From: Candidatus Saganbacteria bacterium
GTDB taxonomy: Bacteria > Margulisbacteria > WOR-1 > O2-12-FULL-45-9 > XYB2-FULL-48-7
Length of the DNA stretch: 5,672 nucleotides
Direction of reading: 5' to 3'
NCBI GenBank assembly: GCA_020051815.1
Contig: JAGVQF010000073.1
Span: 1 to 5,672 of the forward strand
Positions 1 through 4,929 of this stretch are shown one piece after another. The notes beneath the pieces are model-generated. The model did no database searches and was not told the origin of the DNA. It saw only the letters and a list, made by a program, of their open reading frames with translations. The position numbers and the translations under genes were made by a program. Positions within the stretch are counted from its first letter, which is position 1. Every line of letters starts with the position of its first letter.

Positions 1-498
1 CTCAAGATGCTGGCGGACGAGAAGGGGATAGAGCATGTTGTCGACGGCTCAAATTTTGATGACCTCTCCGATTACCGGCCCGGCGGCCGCGCCAAGAAAG
101 AACTGGGAGTCAGGAGCCCGCTCCAGGAAGCCGGGCTGACCAAAGCGGAAATTCGCGAACTCTCCAAAGAAGCCGGCCTGCCGACCTGGGACAAGCCGTC
201 GATGGCCTGCTTGTCTTCGAGGATCCCTTACGGCACGCGGATCGATGAGGGGATCTTGAAGATGGTGGGCGAGGGCGAAAAATATTTAAGGTCGCTCGGC
301 TTTAAGCAGCTGCGCGTGCGGCACCACAAAAATATCGCCCGGATCGAGGTCGACCAGGCGGCCCTGCCCGAAGTCATGGAGCGCGGCGTCATGGATGGCA
401 TCGTCAAAAAATTCGAAGAACTGGGCTACGTTTATGTCACCCTCGACCTCAAAGGCTATCGCACGGGGAGCATGAACGAAGGTTTTCATGGCTTATGA
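1..498 (+). CDS. larE: ATP-dependent sacrificial sulfur transferase LarE, C-terminal part (5' truncated by window edge)
   Basis: The frame is open from base 1, so the true start lies outside the window. 165 residues are visible, against about 270 for the family, so the N-terminal PP-loop ATPase motif (SGGVDS type) is not seen. LarE adenylates and then sulfurates the pyridinium biscarboxylic acid precursor of the nickel-pincer nucleotide (NPN) cofactor used by LarA-type racemases; it acts in the cytoplasm. Recognition rests on the segments DGSNFDDLSDYRPG, RSPLQEAGLTKAEIRELSKEAGLPTWDKPS and ACLSSRIPYGTRI, and on the C-terminal LRVRHHKNIARIEV and DLKGYRTGSMNE. The cysteine of ACLSSR (codon 208-210) matches the sacrificial Cys176 of the Lactobacillus plantarum enzyme, and it is the only cysteine in the visible part. 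The stop overlaps the next gene by 11 bp, implying co-transcription. larA, larB and larC are not in the window. Family call is confident; use of the product for NPN is inferred. Confidence 0.92.
   Translation, partial: LKMLADEKGIEHVVDGSNFDDLSDYRPGGRAKKELGVRSPLQEAGLTKAEIRELSKEAGLPTWDKPSMACLSSRIPYGTRIDEGILKMVGEGEKYLRSLGFKQLRVRHHKNIARIEVDQAALPEVMERGVMDGIVKKFEELGYVYVTLDLKGYRTGSMNEGFHGL
478..482 (+). promoter_or_regulatory. Ribosome binding site for the flavoprotein gene
   Basis: GAAGG lies 5 nt before the ATG at 488, inside the end of larE. It supports that start and translational coupling to larE. Confidence 0.55.
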
Positions 499-1588
499 TG
501 CCGCTGTCATCGGCGCCGGGCCGGCCGGCGCGACAGTCGCCTTTCTCCTCTCTCGTGCCGGTTTAAAAGTCCTCCTGCTCGAAAAAAAGAAATTGCCCCG
601 CTTTAAGGCCTGCGGCGGCGGTATTTCACTCAAATTCCTGGGATCGCTCCCCTTTGACGCTTCACCGGCTATCACCGGCCGGGTCTCCCGCATCAAATAT
701 TTTTATAAAATGGCCGACCCGGTCGAAGTTGAACTCGGAGCGGAGCTGGCCATGGTCAACCGGCCGAAATTCGATCTTTTAATTGTTGAAGCGGCGGCCC
801 GCCTGGGCGCGAAAGTCGTTGACGAGAGCGAAGTTAGAGAGCTTGAAATATTGGAGAACGGCGTCAGGCTCTCGACGGAAAAAGATAATTACGAGGCCAG
901 GTATTTGATCGGGGCGGACGGGGTCTTTAGCCAGGTGGCCGCCCGAACGGGCTTGCGGCGCGGCGCCAAATTCGATCTGGCGCTCGAAATAGAATTGCCG
1001 GAACGCAAACATCCGCTCTCGACCCTTTATATGGGTTTCGGCCAGGTCAGGGAAGGTTATGCCTGGTCTTTCCCGAAAACCGATAATTATTCGATCGGGA
1101 TCGGCGGCAAGAACAGCCCGCGACTGGCGGTGGAGCTGAAAAAATGGCTGGCCTTTCTCGGCTATCCGGCCGACGGGAAAATGGATCTGCATGGGCATTC
1201 ACTGCCTCTGCCGAAAGCCGGAGAAAAACTCCAGCGGCAGAATGTTCTTTTGGTCGGTGATGCGGCCGGGTTGGTCAATCCGTTGACGGGGGAGGGGATA
1301 CGTTACGCGATCCAGTCGGCCCAGATCGCGGCTCAAACGATCGCTTCAGGCAAAATTAATGGCTACAGCCGGGAGATATATGAAAAGATCAGCTCCGATT
1401 TTAAATACGCCTATTACCTGCGGACGCTCTTTGCTTTCTTGCCCGGCTTCTGCTACCGCTACGGTGTAAAAAATCCGGCCGCTTCTCAATTTCTCTCCGG
1501 GATATTCTGCGGCGAAGCTGCTTTTAAGGACTTTTACTGGAAAGCGATCAGGTTTATCAACCCGATCAAATTTCTCTCGGCCAGGTGA
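488..1588 (+). CDS. Geranylgeranyl reductase family FAD-dependent oxidoreductase
   Basis: The 366-residue protein is a flavoprotein of the geranylgeranyl reductase / digeranylgeranylglycerophospholipid reductase type, which saturates double bonds of isoprenoid chains. Residues 7-33 form the FAD-binding Rossmann unit: G9-x-G11-x-x-G14, ending at acidic E32, which binds the ribose. Residues 37-47 (PRFKACGGGIS) are the family's P-x-x-K-x-C-G-G signature. Residues 252-271 hold the second FAD motif (LLVGDAAGLVNPLTGEGI), with D258 expected to contact the flavin ribityl or phosphate. The last 80 residues are aromatic and hydrophobic (YYLRTLFAFLPGFCYRYG), which suits membrane association or a lipid-substrate pocket; no transmembrane helix is clear. 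The ATG at 488 overlaps larE and places the glycine motif at the usual distance from the N-terminus. The substrate is unknown: quinone side chain, polyprenyl carrier or membrane lipid are all possible, and FixC-like or halogenase-like relatives share the fold. The 3' end overlaps the convergent kinase gene by 23 bp. Confidence 0.85.
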   Translation: MAYDAAVIGAGPAGATVAFLLSRAGLKVLLLEKKKLPRFKACGGGISLKFLGSLPFDASPAITGRVSRIKYFYKMADPVEVELGAELAMVNRPKFDLLIVEAAARLGAKVVDESEVRELEILENGVRLSTEKDNYEARYLIGADGVFSQVAARTGLRRGAKFDLALEIELPERKHPLSTLYMGFGQVREGYAWSFPKTDNYSIGIGGKNSPRLAVELKKWLAFLGYPADGKMDLHGHSLPLPKAGEKLQRQNVLLVGDAAGLVNPLTGEGIRYAIQSAQIAAQTIASGKINGYSREIYEKISSDFKYAYYLRTLFAFLPGFCYRYGVKNPAASQFLSGIFCGEAAFKDFYWKAIRFINPIKFLSAR

Positions 1589-3260
1589 AGATGAATTTTG
1601 CTCCATGCTCCAGCGATGATTCCACTCTTATCGTGCCGCCTAAATCATTGATAATTTCTTTGACCGTGGCCAGGCCGATACCGCTTGAAGAGTACCCCCT
1701 TTTTTCAACTTCTTCCCGGTTAAGGGTTTCGAGAAAACGAAAGATCCTTTCGTGATACATTGGGTCGATCCCCGGCCCGTTGTCGGCGACTGTGATCTCG
1801 AGCCAATTGTTGTCTATTGCACGCCAGGCGACTTCAACCCGGCCATTTTCCGGCGAAGGGTGGTGTTTTATGGCATTGCTGATCAGGTTGTAAAGCACGC
1901 GCCATAGATTGTTTTTATAGGTTGAGATTTCTAGAGTTGCCTGCGGGACGACAAGCTCAAGGCCTGTCGGCGCAGGCAGGTCTCTTTCGACCATCTCTTG
2001 AATAAATTGTCGCAAGTCCATCCTCTCGCTTTTACTTCTTGATTTACTTCGAGCGTAGTCAACCAGGTCGTCGATCAAGCCCTGCAATCGTTTCGCCTGT
2101 GTTTTTAAAATTTCGAGATGTCCCTGCATATCATTCATCTTATCTTCAGGCAGGGCGGAGCCGAAATCATCAATTATCCAACCCACGAGATTCGCCAGTC
2201 TACCGATGGGGCCTTTTAGATCGTGGGCCAGGCCGTAGGCGATGCTCTCCAGTTTGGCGATGGTTTTTTCCAGTTCGAGCCGGTATTTTTCCCGGTCCGT
2301 GACGTCACGCTTAACGCCGATAAAATGAGTTATCTTGCCGTTCTCATCTTTGACCGGTGAAATGGTTGCTTCTTCGATGTAGATGCTCCCATCCTTCCTT
2401 CTGTTATGAAGGATACCATGCCAGTTTTCTCCGCGTGTAATCGTGGCCCATAAAACTTTATAGAAGGTCTCATCCTGCAGGCCGCTCTTCAAAATACGCG
2501 GGTTATGCCCGACAACTTCTTTTGCCGAGTAGCCGGTGATCTCGCAAAAAGCGGGATTGACGAATTGAATGAGCCCGCGATAATCGGTGATGACGATTGA
2601 ATCGGCCGTATGCATGACAGCGGCTTCCAGTAGTTTGAGCCGCTGTTCTATTTGCTTACGTTCGGTGACGTCGCGGACAATGCCAATCGCGTACCAGTGG
2701 TTGCCGATCTTGTATGCCGATTTGGAAAGCTCGACTGGAAATTCGGTCCCGTCCTTGCGCCGGGCGGTTACTTCAAGCGTTTTGCCCAGGCCTGGCCCGC
2801 TGCCGGTTTCCCGGAATTTCGGGAAAACCCGCTGGAAGTCGGCGTGGTAACGTTCCGGCGCGATGAGAGAATGAAGGTCATGTCCCAAGGCTTCCTCTTT
2901 CGTGTAACCGAACATCTCCTCGGCGGCGTGGTTCCATGAGGTCACTCTCCCATTATCATCCAAGATTAAAATGGCGTCCTTTGATGCATCTACCGCTTTT
3001 TCTATAATTCCGAGCCGGCCTTCGGTTTCTCGGAGAGCGATATTAGCGCGGCGGGCACCGAAGTAGGGACCGGCCTGAAGTATTTCGATCCTCTGCTCAA
3101 TCCGGCCAATTGATCCTGTGGCCTGAACCGCCCGCAGGGCGTATTTGGCCGTCTGCCAGGCCTGGATTTCCACCCGGTTGCCGAACCCAAGTTTCTTGTC
3201 CCAGTGTTCCAGGCCTCTTGGGGTCAGGGCGGACCTTATTGTTGTTCTTGAAATTTTCAT
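1566..3260 (-). CDS. Soluble PAS-PAS sensor histidine kinase
   Basis: The 564-residue kinase has no transmembrane segment or signal peptide, so it should sense a cytoplasmic signal. Residues 1-83 are an uncharacterised, partly helical N-terminus (HWDKKLGFGNRVEIQAW). PAS 1 spans about 84-205 and ends in IGIVRDVTERK; PAS 2 spans about 209-328 (ITDYRGLIQFVNPAFCEITGY, then GHNPRILKSG, ending IGVKRDVTDRE). The DHp domain follows with phospho-acceptor H346 in GLAHDLKGPI. The ATPase has an N box NLISNAIKHH (N458, N462), G1 DNGPG (D493-G497), F box IFRF (506-509) and G2 SSSGIGLATV (G527, G529). All catalytic motifs look intact. PAS 2 has NPRIL where LOV domains have the photoactive NCRFL, so flavin-cysteinyl photochemistry is not expected there. 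The ATG at 3260 is chosen; an adjacent TTG at 3263 is the alternative. No strong Shine-Dalgarno site is visible, so coupling to the gene ending 22 nt upstream is likely. No response regulator is in the window. Confidence 0.93.
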   Translation of the reverse strand: MKISRTTIRSALTPRGLEHWDKKLGFGNRVEIQAWQTAKYALRAVQATGSIGRIEQRIEILQAGPYFGARRANIALRETEGRLGIIEKAVDASKDAILILDDNGRVTSWNHAAEEMFGYTKEEALGHDLHSLIAPERYHADFQRVFPKFRETGSGPGLGKTLEVTARRKDGTEFPVELSKSAYKIGNHWYAIGIVRDVTERKQIEQRLKLLEAAVMHTADSIVITDYRGLIQFVNPAFCEITGYSAKEVVGHNPRILKSGLQDETFYKVLWATITRGENWHGILHNRRKDGSIYIEEATISPVKDENGKITHFIGVKRDVTDREKYRLELEKTIAKLESIAYGLAHDLKGPIGRLANLVGWIIDDFGSALPEDKMNDMQGHLEILKTQAKRLQGLIDDLVDYARSKSRSKSERMDLRQFIQEMVERDLPAPTGLELVVPQATLEISTYKNNLWRVLYNLISNAIKHHPSPENGRVEVAWRAIDNNWLEITVADNGPGIDPMYHERIFRFLETLNREEVEKRGYSSSGIGLATVKEIINDLGGTIRVESSLEHGAKFIFTWPREI

Positions 3261-3282
3261 CAAGTCTTTATCGGCCGTTGTT

Positions 3283-3543
3283 TTAGGAAATTTCAGCTAA
3301 CAGCTGATCTGATATATTCCAGCCGTCGTCATTTTCCGGACCAAGCTCAAAGACCGCCAGGCATCGATCGGGCTCGTTGATTTTGTAGAGCCGGGCGGTT
3401 TTGACCGGTTTCCCATTGACGATTTCTGCCTGAAGGGTGAGCTCGGCTTCTTTTTCCCCCGAGCGCAAGAGCGCTCTAAAGCCCGCCGTAAAGCCGCTTA
3501 AGCGATAGGGGTTGCTTTTTTTGAAGTGAGATGGATAAAACAA
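3283..3543 (-). CDS. Small unrecognised protein overlapping the upstream ORF (separate TTG start or -1 frameshift extension)
   Basis: I do not recognise the 86-residue product. After a basic start (FKKSNPYRLSGFTAG) it has alternating hydrophobic/charged stretches (EAELTLQAEIVNGKPVKTAR, CLAVFELG) that look like beta strands, and an acidic end (ENDDGW to LLAEIS). It reads like genuine coding sequence. There is no ATG. The only early start is TTG at 3543, just after an in-frame TAA (3549-3547), with AGAAGGAG 12 nt upstream, which is a long but usable spacing. It overlaps the end of the 306-residue ORF by 46 bp in the -1 frame, and the overlap contains an A7 run at 3522-3516 (minus strand). It may therefore be the C-terminus of that ORF, joined by frameshifting or by a base-count error, rather than an independent gene. 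Its stop lies 22 nt before the kinase start. Confidence 0.5.
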   Translation of the reverse strand: MFYPSHFKKSNPYRLSGFTAGFRALLRSGEKEAELTLQAEIVNGKPVKTARLYKINEPDRCLAVFELGPENDDGWNISDQLLAEIS

Positions 3544-4418
3544 TTCTTATGTATGCTCCTTCTAATCCGTCCGTAAAGTAGCGGGCTAGCTTTAAAAATC
3601 CAGGCCTGAATAGCTCTCGATTCTTCAGTCGGCGTTGGGCTGCCAATGTGGTCAGCCATCGGTTTTTGTTTGGCCGCTCGATTTGCCGCCGCCGCGGTTG
3701 AACTTGCGGCAATGATAATGGACTTTTCACGATCGTGGTCTCTCCTGGCCCCGTCATGGCGGCGGATAATAATGTTCGCTTCGCTCGGTGATCTAAGGTG
3801 AACGGCGACGTAGGAAAGAGGCGCGGCCGCCGTTGAGCAGACTTTGATCTTGATCGGCTTTCCTGCCCGGTCATTGGCCAGCAAAAATTCACCCCGCTCG
3901 TCAATATCGGCGAAGAGGACCGGCGGGATAGCCCGGGTCGTGCCGGCCATAAAATCTTGGATCATTGCTCTGATCTCATCATTTGACGGCCGTCCGGTGT
4001 CTATTTTGACCCCGCTGTTTACAAACGCGCCATCTTTGGCCATGAGTTTAAGATTTATCAAGTCCGCCAGTTCTACGCCTTGTGTGCGTTTTGTTCTTGC
4101 TAATTCACTGTTGGTGATCAGCGTCGGGTAGGTCAGGCCTTGGAATTCAATCCAGACGCGATTAATATGGGCGCCTGATCGTTCGATGCCCCAATTATCA
4201 CTCAATGGTTCTCTTAGTTTGTGCAGGGGAAGATAGCCAGCGTCGGCCAGCGAGCCGGGGGAGATAAGAAATCTCTGCCCTGGCGAATGATCGGGAGAGA
4301 GAAGTGTTGCTTGGTGAAGATCAAGCGGCTTTCTAAGCGCGAACCGCCTTGTGAGCTGATAGATCAGGCGGTAGTTGTTTCCCGCCGAAGTCGTGGGTGT
4401 CTTAATTCTCTCAAGCAT
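3498..4418 (-). CDS. Unrecognised 306-residue protein
   Basis: I do not recognise this protein. It starts at ATG 4418 behind a good ribosome binding site and is first in the minus-strand block that ends with the kinase. There is no signal peptide or transmembrane helix, so it is probably cytoplasmic. Residues 1-70 are basic and proline-rich. Residues 85-195 look folded (INRVWIEFQGLTYPTL, ELADLINLKLMAKDGAFV, PSNDEIRAMIQDFMAG). IPPVLFADIDERGEFLLAND (164-183) faintly recalls the ParB-like fold, where a residue to be obeyed or bound sits before an 'A/G-x-x-R' turn; this is weak and should not be used as a name. Residues 238-252 are alanine-rich (SSTAAAANRAAKQK), perhaps a linker, followed by a basic tail to 306. 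Of the other two minus-strand frames over 3550-3900, one is broken by several stops and the other gives a less protein-like product, so this frame is the best choice. The last five codons follow an A7 run and could be bypassed by a -1 shift, giving a 378-residue product. Confidence 0.65.
   Translation of the reverse strand: MLERIKTPTTSAGNNYRLIYQLTRRFALRKPLDLHQATLLSPDHSPGQRFLISPGSLADAGYLPLHKLREPLSDNWGIERSGAHINRVWIEFQGLTYPTLITNSELARTKRTQGVELADLINLKLMAKDGAFVNSGVKIDTGRPSNDEIRAMIQDFMAGTTRAIPPVLFADIDERGEFLLANDRAGKPIKIKVCSTAAAPLSYVAVHLRSPSEANIIIRRHDGARRDHDREKSIIIAASSTAAAANRAAKQKPMADHIGSPTPTEESRAIQAWIFKASPLLYGRIRRSIHKNCFIHLTSKKATPIA
3516..3522 (-). other. A7 run forming a potential -1 slippery heptamer in the ORF overlap
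   Basis: On the minus strand the reading frame of the 306-residue ORF is TC A AAA AAA GCA, the X-XXY-YYZ form of a -1 slippery site. Shifting back one base continues as AGC AAC CCC in the frame of the small downstream ORF. The original frame stops five codons later. Function is unproven; transcriptional slippage or a homopolymer sequencing error would look the same. Confidence 0.35.
3556..3562 (-). promoter_or_regulatory. Candidate ribosome binding site for the small overlapping ORF
   Basis: GAAGGAG on the minus strand, 12 nt before TTG 3543, within the 306-residue ORF. It favours independent initiation of the small ORF, though the spacing is longer than ideal and it could be chance in a codon run (ATT-AGA-AGG-AGC). 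Confidence 0.4.
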
Positions 4419-4428
4419 AATAAGTATT

Positions 4429-4436
4429 CCCCCTCT
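4429..4436 (-). promoter_or_regulatory. Ribosome binding site for the 306-residue ORF
   Basis: AGAGGGGG on the minus strand, 10 nt before ATG 4418. It supports this start codon and that the ORF is translated. Confidence 0.6.
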
Positions 4437-4476
4437 AAGTCTTATCCGCTGATCTAGCCGAAAATTTCACCAAACT

Positions 4477-4501
4477 ATACTTGACAATATCTGTCAACTA
4501 T
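4477..4501. promoter_or_regulatory. IscR type 1-like operator palindrome
   Basis: The half-sites are ATACTTGACA and TGTCAACTAT, separated by the 5-bp centre ATATC. The core TTGACA-5-TGTCAA is a perfect inverted repeat; the dyad continues outward through ATA/TAT after one mismatched C/C pair. Compared with the E. coli IscR type 1 consensus as I recall it (ATASYYGACT-RWWWY-AGTCRRSTAT), 23 of 25 positions fit. The two exceptions are the symmetric T-to-A and A-to-T beside the GAC and GTC cores. It overlaps the -35 and spacer of the iscR promoter, which is the expected position for repression. The neighbouring regulator has the same recognition-helix residues as E. coli IscR. Binding itself is inferred. 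Confidence 0.8.
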
Positions 4502-4509
4502 AATAATAT
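4481..4509 (+). promoter_or_regulatory. Sigma-70-type promoter for iscR-iscS
   Basis: A perfect -35 TTGACA (4481-4486) is followed, after 17 bp, by TAATAT (4504-4509), which matches the -10 consensus at 4 of 6 positions. A perfect TATAAT also occurs at 4499-4504 but only 12 bp from the -35. Either -10 puts the transcription start only about 3-8 nt before the ATG at 4519. The IscR-like operator covers the -35 and spacer. Confidence 0.6.
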
Positions 4510-4518
4510 TGCCCTTAA

Positions 4519-4929
4519 ATGAAGCTTTCAACCAAGGGCAGGTACGCGGTTTCGGCCATGTTTGACCTGGCGGCTAACCGGCATGACGGACTGGTTTCAG
4601 CGGAGGAGATCTCCCGGCGGCAGGGGATATCCCTAAGTTATCTCGAGCAGTTGCTCCTTAAATTGAAACGCGCCGGCCTCGTGCATGCCAGCAAAGGTCC
4701 TGCCGGCGGCTACAAGCTGGCCAGAAAGCCCGCGCAGGTCAGCATCGGAGCGATCATTGAGGCGACCGAGGGGCCGCTCGCCTTGGCCAGCTGTATCCCT
4801 TCTGTTTCCGGCTGCTCCGATAAGGGTTGTTGTTCGACGAGAACGCTCTGGAAAAATTTAAGCCAAAAGATGTCGGCGGTGCTCGATTCGGTTTCATTGG
4901 CCGACCTCTGCGAGGATTCTAAGCGATGA
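4519..4929 (+). CDS. iscR: Rrf2-family Fe-S cluster regulator, IscR-like
   Basis: The 136-residue DNA-binding repressor is very close to IscR at its N-terminus: [14 protein letters not shown] is the family's standard start, fixing the ATG at 4519. The winged helix-turn-helix spans about 8-68. Its recognition segment [12 protein letters not shown] (34-45) is identical to the E. coli IscR sequence as I know it and keeps E43, the residue that lets cluster state govern type 1 site binding. The wing is [11 protein letters not shown]. Cysteines C92, C99, C104 and C105 lie where E. coli has C92, C98 and C104; the fourth ligand H107 is replaced by arginine (STRTLW), as in many non-proteobacterial homologues. 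A [2Fe-2S] cluster is therefore plausible, but the ligand set differs. No Shine-Dalgarno site precedes the ATG. The stop overlaps the iscS start (ATGA, 4926-4929). Likely role: repress this operon when Fe-S clusters are sufficient. Confidence 0.93.
   Translation: MKLSTKGRYAVSAMFDLAANRHDGLVSAEEISRRQGISLSYLEQLLLKLKRAGLVHASKGPAGGYKLARKPAQVSIGAIIEATEGPLALASCIPSVSGCSDKGCCSTRTLWKNLSQKMSAVLDSVSLADLCEDSKR
4912..4916 (+). promoter_or_regulatory. Ribosome binding site for iscS
   Basis: GAGGA lies 9 nt before ATG 4926, inside the end of the regulator gene. It confirms the start and coupling of the two genes. Confidence 0.6.

Larger units (their letters stand above)
4419..4518. promoter_or_regulatory. 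Divergent intergenic region between the unknown/kinase block and iscR-iscS
   Basis: This 100-bp region, AT-rich on its iscR side, separates the two divergent transcription units and must hold promoters for both. It contains the IscR-like palindrome and the plus-strand promoter listed separately. For the minus strand, TATAGT (complement of 4474-4479) is the best -10-like hexamer, but the nearest TTGACA is only 12 bp from it, so that promoter is unresolved. Confidence 0.8.

Noticed and set aside
584..592. A-rich run in the flavoprotein gene as a possible slippage site
   Set aside because: It encodes a lysine run after E32 and the family motifs continue in the same frame on both sides, so no shift is needed.
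779..1198. 139-residue minus-strand ORF inside the flavoprotein gene
   Set aside because: It is wholly antisense to a gene with clear FAD motifs, and its translation shows no recognisable motif.
2299..2308. Palindrome GTGACGTCAC
   Set aside because: It encodes the conserved PAS-exit motif RDVTDR; a near copy around 2666 encodes the equivalent motif of the other PAS domain, so codons explain it.
2500..2590. LOV photoreceptor domain in the kinase
   Set aside because: The PAS 2 segment reads GHNPRIL, lacking the cysteine of the NCRFL motif needed for flavin photochemistry.
3476..3904. 142-residue minus-strand ORF in an alternative frame over the unknown protein
   Set aside because: Rich in R, S, P and T with no fold-like pattern. 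The 306-residue frame has better hydrophobic periodicity and a ribosome site, although neither is proven.
3844..4131. 95-residue plus-strand ORF opposite the unknown protein
   Set aside because: Antisense open frame with no ribosome site or recognisable features; a shadow is the simpler explanation.
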